A stretch of DNA of 35,000 nt from Tubiluchus corallicola (lineage: Eukaryota; Priapulida; Priapulimorpha; Priapulimorphida; Tubiluchidae), in contig JAQGDQ010000874.1 in assembly GCA_030141605.1 (NCBI GenBank), positions 22,501 to 57,500 on the forward strand, written 5' to 3'. Below are positions 15,660 through 27,900 of the stretch, one piece after another (position 1 is the stretch's first letter; each line of letters begins with the position of its first letter). A model generated the notes under the pieces. The model had not been told where the DNA came from. It did no database searches and saw nothing but the letters and a program-made list of their open reading frames with translations. The translations under genes were made by a program, and so were the position numbers.

Positions 15660-17070
15660 TCAACAATCAAAAACACTTCTCACTGTAATCTTTTAGTCAG
15701 GTAGCAAAAAACCGAAGTGGCTAATTTATATTGTGTATCAAAACTATCACACAAACAGCATACAAAATGGTCTTATGTTTTATTTTATTTTCAAGCACGT
15801 AAACTTGTACCAGATAGTAGAACGTTCTAGCGAATAATAATTCCACAAGGTGTAATAGTAAAATTTGTGCATATTGTGCATCGTGATATTAAGACTGACC
15901 TTTGCACCTTAATCACAGCAAACTGATGACAAACAAACAAACAACTTTTCTTGGCAAATAAGACGCAGTTTGTCTAAGCACTGTTATCAGATGTAAATAA
16001 GGAAGCATGGCGTCTTGGAGAAATTGTTGCTGTATATTTAATTCTAAACATGGACTCTTGATACAGTCTTTTAGGTTCATTTTGTTTATTTATTGGTGGC
16101 CATTACATATTTTCAAGGCTTGATAATGTAGTTGTACTCAAAATGAAAATATAATTACTATAGAGCTAGCAATAATTATATATGTACAAGAAAAATATAC
16201 CCAGTCTAAAGGTTGCTGTGACGTCAGCCTGGAATATAAGAACTACCGAGCAGCATTGCAACCCATTTTAATATAGTTGACTTTGTATTCTAGTATGATT
16301 TTGTGTATATCCTATACTTAGGTTGCTCTTAATTTAGTTAATTACTTATGTTAATTGAATGAGTCATTAGTTAATTACTCATTAAGCGAATTTATCTACT
16401 ACAATAAAGCAAGTAGTGACTGTAGGTATATGAGCATGCACCTAGTTCGCTCTGGGAAGGGTCCCACCTCATACCTGTCCTAGATCTCCTTTACAAGAAA
16501 GTAAGTGATTGGTCATACGCTCAACTGAACAGGCTATCTAGCCAATAAATTGTCGTGTTAAAGGACAAGGTCATCCAGTTTTACCTGTTCTAGAAATTGA
16601 AACCCGGTTCAACACAGTGTGGCTTCCGATGAACATTTATTAATAATCGAAGTCAAGACTTAATTACTGTGGCGTCAGAAAGTGATTAAAGGGCACTGAC
16701 ACACCAAAGGGTTTGGTGTTCGAGCCGTGAGGCGAAAACACCAATAAACTGGCTATTATTCGTTATTTTATGTTCTGCTGTAAACGGAAATTCAGGAGAT
16801 CTGATGCAGAAACAACCAAGCGATGACCAGACGTTGTATCAGTGGTTCCACGAGCTCCACGGGCCAGGACTCCACTGCACTCCACTAGGATTGGAGTACT
16901 TTACCACTTATGACTCCGGTACACCTGACACGCATTGTAGAAGTGGTCACATTCCGCCCTGCTCGAGCTTTGGACGAGTAACTGCTCAAGATTCCACGAA
17001 GTTCGCATAGTCACGTTATTCCAGCTTCCAGAGTGATGGAGAACGTCAAATGTTGGAATCCAACAGTGTC
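15660..17070. other. upstream region of the Ank/Mab-21 gene; LTR-like fragments possible
   Basis: There is no firm gene. A TATA-like GGAATATAAGAAC with a preceding TGACGTCA-type motif occurs near 16217-16245. CAATAAAG follows near 16402 and CCAATAAATTG near 16543. CACCAATAAACTGG near 16740 resembles ACACCAATAA at 2658. Remnants of an LTR element would explain this, but no paired LTR or coding match was seen. The 68-codon ORF at 16804-17010 has no recognised motif. Confidence 0.35.
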
Positions 17071-17077
17071 CGACTTT

Positions 17078-17372
17078 TCAGGCACTCCAACGTAGCCTAT
17101 TGAGTAGCTTAGCCTGGTGTACACTTGCGTGATCGTACACATTATTTTATTCATTGCCTGCTTGCTACAGCCTAAGCTGTTTCACTGTTCTACTGCTATT
17201 CCAGGAAAAAACAACTCGTCTGCCAAGAAGAAATTAAGGTCGTTTCATCTTTTAATGAGAATTTCGCCTTAAAACTAGAGTAGAGTTGAGACCAAAGTTT
17301 ATCAGAGTGTTGTGTCTGGACAGTTGAAATTTTCAACATTAGCTGATTTCACACAAGTGACACTGTACATTG
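17078..17372. repeat. ~300-bp direct repeat, right copy (5' side of the Ank/Mab-21 gene)
   Basis: This is the partner of 12846-13145, 4.2 kb away and in the same orientation, and it also carries TTTATT (17146-17151). The two copies diverge by perhaps a quarter of positions, so the duplication is not recent. Confidence 0.85.
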
Positions 17373-17620
17373 TTACAGTGCAAACACTGCAGTTGCTGCA
17401 AGCTCTTTGCAATTTATTCGTCAAAAATCGATTTTTAAGTTGTCTAAGGTAAGCAAATGCATTTCATTTATAATTTTGCATGAAAATCCATTGTGTGAGG
17501 AGTAGAAACCTACAAAAATTGTCAAATATAATGTAATTGTTGGATAGTAAGAGCAATGTCTCATGAACCCGTGCAAAATGCAGCGAGCCCTTGTGGTCAT
17601 GAAGAAGTTAATAGAGTTAA

Positions 17621-17775
17621 AGGAAGACAAAATGATTTTTCATATACTACCCCATTTTCAAGTACGGTAAAAATACACATTTTAACACATATAATAATGC
17701 CAAACCGTTTCTGGTAATTAATACGTTAAAAACTTAATTAACGACGGGCGAGCCCAGCTAGTGATGACTAGTGAT
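17621..17775 (+). repeat. dispersed repeat family A, partial copy 2
   Basis: It starts GTTAAAGGAAGACAAAATGA and shares TTTTTCATATACTA, ACATTTTAACAC, CCGTTTCTGGTAATTAA and CGAGCCCAGCTA with the other copies, then stops. Confidence 0.7.
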
Positions 17776-17857
17776 ACTACGTCATTAGAGATAGTATGTT
17801 TTAAATTTATGCTTTATAGGCAGTACTTTGCAAATTTCTTTGTCATATTTTTCTAAG

Positions 17858-18218
17858 TTTAAGTGATGCTAGTGATAAATAAATCCAACACACTGAATGA
17901 CTTGTTCTTTCCTTTAGCACACCACAAACAGTTTAAGTGATGGGAGTGATAAATAAATCCAACACACTGAGAGTCTTGTTCTTTCCTTTAGCACACCACA
18001 AACAGTTTAAGTGATGATAGTAGCGATAAATAAATCCAACACACTGAGTGACTTGTTCTTTCCTTTAGCACACCACAAACAGTTTAAGTGATGATAGTGA
18101 TAAATAAATCCAACACACTGAGGGACTTCTTCTTTCCTTCAGCACACCACAAACAGTTTAAGTGATGACAGTGATAAATAAATCCAACACACTGAGTGAC
18201 TTGTTTTTTCCTTTAAAC
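17858..18218 (+). repeat. ~73-bp minisatellite, five copies (family M73, array 1)
   Basis: Units start GTTTAAGTGATG at 17858, 17931, 18005, 18082 and 18155 and include AATAAATCCAACACACTGAG, TTGTTCTTTCCTTTAG and CACACCACAAACA. The same family forms a second array at 21215-21762, and a fragment (TAGCACACCACAAACAGTTA) occurs at 19098. It lies just beyond the MASTL 3' end. Confidence 0.9.
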
Positions 18219-18450
18219 AAACTTAAGAACAAAACAATTACAGATCAACTTAGGACAATTAAAAATGCCAACAAAACACCAAAAATTATAAAAAACAGTT
18301 GTATCTATTAACATATAAAAACAGTAGCCATACTATATAGCCTTGTAGCTACACTGGATTTTATATAATGTCTAAAAACAAAAGTAAAAATGTAACAACA
18401 AAAATTAGTTTTTCATGATATGTGATAACAATATAAACAATAGATTTTAT
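18219..18450 (-). other. AT-rich flank downstream of the MASTL 3' array
   Basis: There is no ORF. A minus-strand TATAAA (TTTATA at 18359-18364) is the only poly(A)-signal-like hexamer near the MASTL stop; no canonical AATAAA is seen between 18219 and 18919 on that strand. Confidence 0.3.
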
Positions 18451-18930
18451 CATGAAGCCACCTACAGATCCAATGAAGCCATTACGGATCCACTGAAGCC
18501 ACCTACAGATCCAATGAAGCCATTACGGATCCACTGAAGCCATTACGGATCCACTGAAGCTACCTACAGATCCAGTGAAGCCACCTACAGATCCACTGAA
18601 GCCACCTACAGATCCAGTGAAGCCACCTACAGATCCAGTGGAGCCACCTACAGATCCAATGAAGCCACTTATAGATCCAATGAAGCCACCTACAGATCCA
18701 GTGGAGCCACCTACAGATCCAATGAAGCCACTATGGATCCAATGAAGCCACTGACATATCCAGTGGAGCTACCTACAGATCCGTTGAAGCTACATACAGA
18801 TCCAGCGAACCCACTTACAGATCCGTTGAAGCTACATACAGATTCGTGAAGCCGCCTGCAGATCCAGTGACTCCACTAGCATATTCCGTGAAGCCAACTA
18901 CAGATCCGATGAAGCCACCTACAGATCCAC
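18451..18930 (-). repeat. 20-21-bp minisatellite overlapping the MASTL stop codon and 3' UTR
   Basis: On the minus strand the unit is GGATCTGTAGGTGGCTTCA with variants, about 23 copies. The first copy contains the last two MASTL codons and the TAG stop (GATCTGTAG at 18919-18927), so the array was seeded from the end of the coding sequence and forms the start of the 3' UTR. Confidence 0.9.
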
Positions 18931-18965
18931 ATCTGACACCGAAAGCTGCTGAAGATTATTTCTTG
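18919..18965 (-). CDS. MASTL: MASTL terminal exon (15 codons with stop)
   Basis: The acceptor TTTCTCTTCACAG precedes 18965. The exon completes an Ala codon and reads [14 protein letters not shown] and TAG. Human MASTL ends ARNNAQHLTVSGFSL as I recall it, so the position of the tail serine in the VS pair is kept. Confidence 0.95.
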
Positions 18966-21900
18966 CTGTGAAGAGAAACATAAAAACAAGAACTAATAAG
19001 TGCCGACTACAAGTAATCACCATAGATCCTAGAAGAACTAGAACCTTTACTCTTCACTTGCTGCATTCACCAAATAAAAAGTCCAATCTTTAATGAGTAG
19101 CACACCACAAACAGTTATTCCAAATTACGAAAAAAGGCAAAGCAACAACAACTTCAGGCATAGTAATAAGCCTTTTCACAGTTTTCTTGCGCACATGCAC
19201 ACCTGCTGCAGGCCAAAGGTCACCTGTACCGCAGCAATGAGTCTTAAATACAACCGTCATATGACACCAAAGCCGTCAGCCGCATCAGTTCAATAACGTC
19301 AGTTGTTTTACATGGACTTTACTTAATTATGCATTAGTCTGTGCGTAGAATAATTTACTAGCAGGACCTTACTAGAAAACAAAGGAAACAAAGAACTAGG
19401 TAAGGGTCTAGCTAGCAGTTAAAACTGTTACTATTACAATAGCAGGGGCTGCGAGGCGTTGTCAAGTGTACACAAATGCGTTGTCTGGCACGCTTAACCT
19501 TTGACCTTTTCACGATCATCATCAATTGCTGGAACTGCGAAAAGGCTTATTCTGCCATCAACAATGGTCATTAAAAATACAATAATATAGTAAGTATTTC
19601 ACTATTATACATACAATCACTTCACAAGGCAAACGTTCCATAAACGTATTGTAATAAAAAAATCAAACATGTCTGGCGAAATGGGTGTTTTGTTTTAATT
19701 TCTTTGCTCTCTAGCAAAGCCCAGAACTCAGAAAACGAGAGACCTGCAAAATCACTGCGATTGGTACAACGTATTTCAAGCAGTCTTAGACAAAAGTGAC
19801 AACAGTTGTTAAACTCACCATCAAAGTAGCCAGTATCAAACTGATCGTTCGGCTGTGGAACAAACAGCGGCGTTGTCATTAACAGGTTCTCCCAGTCAAC
19901 ATTGGAAAACATTTCCAAAGTCTTCACACCTGCGTTAAAAATCGGTTTTAACCCTTTCTGTCCCAAATTATTTTTCTAACAAGAAAAATTTTTTTAGCTT
20001 GGCACTTTTGTTCAGTATGTCCATCTTGTTTACACATAATAATTATTTTTTCTACCTGTGCCCGCACGCTAAATATAGGATGTATCCCACGGGATACATT
20101 AGAATTCAATGGAAGCATAAAATGTGCTTCATTTTGCAACTGCTGATAATTTTTTAAAGTATTTAAGACATTTAGCATGCATGCTACACTGTTCTGTACA
20201 AAGTCGTCTCTAAAGTACTGTACCTTGCACAGTTTTTTATGCAATGTAGATTTTTTAATTTGCCATTTTATCACCATTTTTAGTCTATTGTTATTGGCTT
20301 AAATCAAAATAACTATTAACAGAGCGAATAACTGTCAGTTTTAAAATTTTATTAATTTTAAAGGTAGAGAATATTCTCGTATCCCACGGGATACAACGGG
20401 TATGAAAGGGTTAAGCGATTAGACAAGAGTTAACCATTTAAGCATTAAAAATTACGTTAATTTTATACGAAAACCGGTGAAACCAGCCACTAAACAACTA
20501 ACTAATAACAAAAGCTACGTTTTCCGACCACTAGGTGGCTCTTGCGGTGGCTGAGAACCCTGCCAAAATGTTGCATTACGTACCAGGGGTAGAGTCAGGT
20601 GCACAGTAGCAATAACGCAGAATATTTTCACGTTACTAACTAAGTTTTTTAACTAACTTTAATTATATTATCCACCATCTATGTCACATGGGGAACAGTC
20701 ATCATTTATTAATCCCAGCATGAATAGCACAATTTATAAGGTCATAACAAAACCACATTAGTGATTAAACATAAAAAATGTAGAATGTAAAAATAGAATG
20801 TAATTAAAAGCGGCGATTCTTAGTTAAAATCACTTTAAAATAGAATAAAATTTAAAGCTACTATAATCAAAATCACACAGAAGTAGAAATAAAACAGTAT
20901 TAAATTGAATTAAAGTAAAATCACACTGGCGCAAAAACTATTAGCGTCGAACTGCCCTAATGAATGTCGGTTAGCTAACGCAGCGTGAAGCTAGCCTGTT
21001 TAACACCTGGGTGAATAGAACAAGCCTGTTCTGAAGTTGCTTTGCAATGTTACGTATTTGCTTTGATAGCTGTTTAATTAGGCGTTACGTATTCTTACAC
21101 AAGAGGAGCAAGAAAGCTTAGATGCGGATTTACGTAAAACGGTTTTCAGCCAAGATGTCAAAAAATGCAAACTGAATGCAAGAACACTTCAAACCAAACA
21201 AATTTGTTTTCTAAGTTTAAGTGATGATAGTAATAAATAAATCCAACACACTGAGCCACTTGTTTTTTCCTTTAGCACACCACAAACAGTTTAAGTGATA
21301 ACAGTAAAATGAACCCAACATACTGAGTGACTTGTTCTTTCCTTTAGCACACCACAAACAGTTTAAGTGATAACAGTAAAATAAACCCAACATACTGAGT
21401 GAATTGTTCTTTCCTTTAGCACACCACAAACACTTTACTGATGATAACAGTAAAATAAACCCAACATACTGAGTGAATTGTTCTTTCCTTTAGCACACCA
21501 CAAACAATTTACAGATGATAACAGTAAAATAAACCCAACATACTGAGTGACTTGTTCTTTCCTTTAGCACACCACAAACAGTTTAAGTGATAACAGTAAA
21601 ATAAACCCAACATACTGAGTGAATTGTTCTTTCCTTTAGCACACCACAAACAATTTACTGATGATAACAGTAAAATAAACCCAACATACTGAGTGAATTG
21701 TTCTTTCCTTTAGCACACCACAAACAGTTTAAGTGATGATAGTGATAAATACATCCAACACCTTAGTTAAAACGCGTTGAAAATTTTCTTCTGTAGCTGA
21801 CTTTGAAACTCGAAGCTGGTTCGAAACTCAAGGCCGGCAAACATTTTTTACATTTGATTTCAGAGCTAAGTTCCAAAACACTAGCAAGGAAAACTAGCAA

Positions 21901-24900
21901 GTTCAAATAGGGTTCCCACAGAATTTTCAAATAATTTTCCTGGATTTTGAGTATGGACATTCATACATAATGCGTCGGCAGTTGCAGTAGTGCTAATGAA
22001 ATTACACTAATCACATTAAACCTTCTTAATCTAAATCATTATTTTTGGAACAGAAATTGAAACAGGGAACCTGCCGTAGCAAAATTTTATTTGAACACGA
22101 ATCACTGAGAAATATGTTTGGAAAAATATCGGTTCATGGCGATTATTTTTGCAACCCTTTCCAATTTCCCTGACTTTTCGCATGATTTTCGTCATTTCCA
22201 TGATAGCTCGTATTTTCAAGGATCTTCCAGGATTTTCCGTGACCCTGGGAATCGTGTCAGAAGCATCAGTAGAGTTGGGGTCACCCGGAGCGGCCCGCAA
22301 CCCCCCCCCCCGTCTAGCGATGCCACTGCACAAGACCCAAGTGTAAAATCTACTGCAACTTACTGTACCTTTTAGCCGAGGTCTACTGGAAGGATTCATC
22401 GTAAGAAGCGTTTCAACGGCCGTGACGGCACGTCCGGAGAGGGCTTCATCCCCATCAGGCCATTCCACTTCTACAAAAAGTCATTATTTGTACTGCTGCT
22501 TCACAAAAGTTTTTTGTTAACAAATATAACAACAATACAGGTGGTCAGTACATCAGAATTTTGCCATAAATAAGTCTTTTCACGGTTTCGTTGTGCGCAT
22601 GCACAGTTGCTGCAGGTGAGAGGTAAAGTGTGTGGGTAAAGCAAAGCCGTCTGCCACATCAGTTCAGTAACTTCAGTCGTTTTACGCAGCATTTACTTAC
22701 ATCATACAACACAACACAACACAACATAATATAACATTACATAACATAATATAACAATGCCGTTAACTACAACCGTTACGTGACGTGTGTGTAAAACAAA
22801 GCCGTCTGTCGCGTCAGTTCAGTAACTTCAGTCGTTTTACATGACATTTACTTAATCGTGCAATAGTCTGTACGTAGAGTGATTTACTAACAAGATTTTG
22901 CTTGGGAACAAAAAAATGAACTAGGTAAGGTTCTAGCTAGCTGTTAAAACTGTTACTGTTATAACAGCATGGGCTGCGAGGCGTTGTCAAGTGCGCACAA
23001 ATGCGTTGTCTGGTACTCTTAACCTCTGACCTTTTCACGATCATCATCGATCGTTGGAACTGTGAAAAGACTTATTAAATAACTCCATATAAGACCTGAT
23101 AACCTTCAAATTTGAGTGTTGATACTTAGTTAAAGTGAAGAAAACGACTTACCTCTGCTGAGAATGTGTTGAAATACTAAATCTGGTGTTTGATCGTTAA
23201 AGGGTGGAACACCTGTCAAGAACTCATACAGGCAGACACCAAGTGCCCACCAGTCAACTTCCACACCTGTAATTAAAGGAAAACACACCTGTAATCAACG
23301 GAAGACACACCTGTAATTAAAGGAAGACACACCTGTAACTAAAGGATGACACACCTGTAATTAAAGTAAGACACACCTGTAATTAAAGGAAGACACAGCT
23401 GTAATTAAAGGAAGACACAGCTGTAATTAAAGGAAGACACACCTGTGATTAAAGTAAGACACACCTGTAATTAAAGGAAGACACACCTGTAATTAAAGGA
23501 AGACACACCTGTAATTAAAGGAAGACACAGCTGTAATTAAAGGAAGACACAGCTGTAATTAAAGGAAGACACACATGTGATTAAAGTAAGACACACCTGT
23601 AATTAAAGGAAGACACAGCTGTAATTAAAGGAAGACACACCTGTAATTAAAGGAAGACACACCTGTAATTAAAGGAAGACACACCTGTGATTAAAGGAAG
23701 ACACACCTGTAATTAAAGGAAGACACGCCTGTAACTAAAGGATGACACACCTGTAATTAAAGTAAGACACACCTGTAATTAAAGGAAGACACACCTGTAA
23801 TTAAAGGAAGACACACCTGTAATTAAAGGAAGACACACCTGTGATTAAAGGAAGACACACCTGTAATTAAAGGAAGACACGCCTGTAACTAAAGGATGAC
23901 ACACCTGTAATTAAAGTAAGACACACCTGTAATTAAAGGAAGACACAGCTGTAATTAAAGGAAGACACACCTGTAATTAAAGGAAGACACGCCTGTAACT
24001 AAAGGAAGACACAGCTGTAATTAAAGGAAGACACACCTGTAATTAAAGTAAGACACACCTGTAATTAAAGGAAGACACAGCTGTAATTAAAGGAAGACAC
24101 ACCTGTAATTAAAGGAAGACACACCTGTAATTAAGGAAGACACACCTGTAATTAACGGAATACACACCTGTAATTAAAGGAAGACACACCTGTAATTAAA
24201 GGAAGACACGCCTGTAACTAAAGGATGACACACCTGTGATTAAAGTAAGACACACCTGTGATTAAAGGAAGACACACCTGTAATTAAGGAAGACACACCT
24301 GTAATTAAAGGAAGACACACCTGTAATTAAAGGAAGGCACAGCGTGATTTTTCATATCCATTTTCAAGTTAGATAAAAAGTATACATTTTAACACAATTA
24401 ATACTGCAAAAGCGTTTCTGATAATTAAATAATAGATTAAAAGCTTAATTAATGGCAGCCGATCCCAGCTATTGATGACATCACAAACTAACGCAATTTT
24501 CAACAGCAAAAATATTCCACGAGCATGTTGGCACGTGTATGTGAAAGAGAAATACAGTGCTGCTGTAAGATATTCAGCGTGCTGTTCTAAAACTTGGCAA
24601 GTTTTAAGATAAAAATTCAAACTTCAAATTTACTGCTGTACTCACGCATGAGCTGTCGAACGTGTGCAGATCGTCACAAACTAATACATCTGAACTGAGA
24701 AATACAGCACTTGTTGTTTGTGCAAAACATTTCTGAAATGCAGGCGCAGGTGGCCATCTAACTAGCAAAGTGCATGTAACAGCGAAGAATTAGTGGCGCG
24801 AACTCAAAATTGTGTTTACGCGTTAATAATTCTTTCATGCAAGTCATTTTTGAAAAAACAGTGCAGTTTACAAGGCTGTTTTTCTTTGAGGATTTAGATT

Positions 24901-27900
24901 TTGGGACGGCACGATGTCAGGGCTGGATGATGACCTTCTGGGGCCCCTGGGCTAATTAAATTATGGGGGCTTCTCAGACAGAGATGCCCACTAACTCGCC
25001 CAAACTCATCTGGAATATTTTTTACTCGTGATATGTTCACGATTTTACATAAATTTGAAGTAAACTTATTGGCAAATTCCTTAAATAACCTAGAATAGCT
25101 ATCATTTCATTTGTTTGTCAATAAAAATATTGTTTAAGAAATGCTACTATTTTATGAACTATGAACTATGAATTTTATTTCACACATCAAAATACAATAT
25201 TATACACATAAATAAACAATAAATAAAATGATTGGAGTAGTGTGAGGTGAGTGTACGACCATACAGTCATTAACACACTCACCTTACTTAAATGAAAAAG
25301 TTATGCATGCTTTTTTAGATGACTCAATTCAATGAAATTGATGTAATAAAGTAAATGATGTAATAATAGTAAGGAAACATAAGGACAACATAATAGGGAA
25401 TTACGATTTTGATATGAATATTGAAATAATTTTGAAATAAAGTAAATGCTGTAATAATAGCAAGGAAACATTAGAAAAACATAATATGGAATTACGATTT
25501 TGATATGAATATTGAAATAATTATGAAATAAAGTAAATGATGTAATAATAGCAAGTATTTTACTATCCTAACTTTGTATTTGTTCAAGTAAACAATGTAC
25601 CATGTTCGTTGCCCAGTAACAATTCTGGTGCTAGGTAATCTGGCGTGCCCAGGACGCGAGTGCACCGATCGCGAGGTTCGGGACCTCGACGGACGCTCTT
25701 CGGGGTCCGGAATGGACTCTTGTGCTTGTACACGCATCCGGGGGTCCGGAATGGACTCTTGTGCTTGTACACGCATCCGGGGGTTTGCTGCAAGACCTAC
25801 AACAACGAACAAATTATCGTTACGATAACTTATCAAAATGCAAACTGTAGGGAATTTCGCTAAGTATCTCGCTGGTCACGTGACCACGGGCACTCACCTG
25901 TGCAGATCTGTTTCTACCTGGGCAAGTGAGTTAGTTGGCAGACGTTAACAGGCTTCTTTAAAAGTAGTTTTTCACAGTATGATAGTGATAATTTGTCAGA
26001 TATATTGGTAAATACTAGATTTGCTGTATGGAGACATTCGATGTAAGCAAATACGTCACTTTGCATTTTTTTGAATGAACCGATCACTTTGAGCATTTTA
26101 GTTTATTGAATGACAATCTTATAAATTCGATAGAACGTGGTATAAATTAGTAAAATTACCAAATTAGGTTTACTTAATGTTTGTGTTTAGTAAAGTCTAG
26201 AACTACAGAATTTAATGCAGATTTGTAAAATAGCTTTTTTTTATTTTCTTTTTTCAATAGAAATGAAGTATAAAACTCTACAATATGGCGGACATTGAAT
26301 GTAGTACATATACACTCGGGAATTTACTGACATATATATATATATAATGAGATTGAGTCCAAACAATCGTCCGGTCTTCATTTAACATAAATCGTTTTGG
26401 CAGAAACCGAAAAATCTAGTTCGTTGATAAAGATGATCTTCTAAGATGAGGTACTGAGTTGCAGTAATGTCCTAGCCTTATAAGTTTTGGAGGCCATATA
26501 AAACGGACTTTCAGACCAGAAGCAGCATGTATGTTTTAGTTGAAACAGCAAACACTTTCATGACAATCACCCATCTAATTACTAATTAGGCATAGGTGTT
26601 TTCCCGACAGCTTAATTAGAATTGTGGGTATGTTTTGCATACACATATATTAAATAAATCTATATGTATAACGTGTGCTTGCATAGCAAAATCGTCCGGA
26701 ATTCGGCATTGAGTTTCACAGGTTATTCACACGTCATTGATCTCAATTTCATGAGGATCATTTTGACGCATCTGCACAACAGCCGTCCATTATGGAAGTC
26801 ACCGGACAAGCAGTTGTACTTGAGTCTCTATCTAGATAGTTTGTAAGATCATACGTTATTTCTAAGCTGAGATAATCCACGTTGAAGTTGAGGTGTTGAG
26901 TTGGGTTGAATCTTGAAAAACTCACTGTTAAAGTCAGCCATTGCTTCTACAAAACACTTAGCAATCACGCAAATGTTGGTTGCTACGGACTTTGCAACAA
27001 CACATTGAAGTTATGTTTAAATCCAGTAGATGATTCTTCCTGATGAAGATCTGGGCTTGGCAACAGAAAAAGCTGCACATCTGCACAAGAGCTGTCCATA
27101 ATGGAAGTCACCGGCCAAGCAGTTGTACTTGAGGAACCACTTTAAAATAGGATCTTCAGACTTCCTGGCCTAATCTTTCAAAGTCAGCTATGCAAAGTAT
27201 GGGCCCTTCAAGCCTGAGAGGTCCTAGACTACAACCTAAACTGGCCCATAGAGTAATCCAGTCTTCTGCATATGTAGTCGAGTAAAGGAAGTGTTTATTG
27301 AGAGGTCCTAGACTACAGCCTAAACTGGCCCATAGAGTAACCCAGTCTTCTACATATGTAGTCGAGTAAAGGAAGTGTTTATTGAGAGGTCCTAGACTAC
27401 AGCCTACACTGGCCCATAGAGTAATCCAGTCTTCTGCATATGTAGTCGAGTAAAGGAAGTGTTTATTGAGGGGTCCTAGACTACAGCCTAAACTGGCCCA
27501 TAGAGTAATCCAGTCTTCTACACATGTAGTCGAGTAAAGGAAGTGTTTATTGAGGGGTCCTAGCTACAGCCTAAACTGGGCCATAGAGTAACCCAGTCTT
27601 CTGCATATGTAGTCGAGTAAAGGAAGTGTTTATTGAGGGGTTCTAGACTACAGCCTAAACTGGCCCATAGAGTAACCCAGTCTTCTGCATATGTAGTCGA
27701 GTAAAGGAAGTGTTTATTGAGGGGTCCTAGACTACAGCCTAAACTGGCCCATAGAGTAATCCAGTCTTCTGCATATGTAGTCGAGTAAAGGAAGTGTTTA
27801 TTGAGGGGTCCTAGCTACAGCCTAAACTGGCCCATAGAGTAACCCAGTCTTCTGCATATGTAGTCGAGTAAAGGAAGTGTTTATTGAGGGGTCCTAGACT

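Noticed and set aside
12846-17372. LTR retrotransposon carrying the Ank/Mab-21 gene between two LTRs
   Set aside because: The paired repeats lack TG..CA ends, a primer-binding site, a polypurine tract or gag-pol remnants, and differ too much from each other for a recent element.
19948-20277. 109-codon minus-strand ORF as a gene or transposase
   Set aside because: It lies within the TTAA-flanked element and shows no transposase catalytic motif I can recognise; its 3' part runs into the flank.
22118-22375. + strand ORFs of 85 and 65 codons near the MASTL exon
   Set aside because: They cross the MASTL donor region and a poly-C tract on the opposite strand, with no family signal.
23259-24345. 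CRISPR-like short direct repeats
   Set aside because: Contiguous 22-bp units without spacers; it is a minisatellite derived from a splice site.
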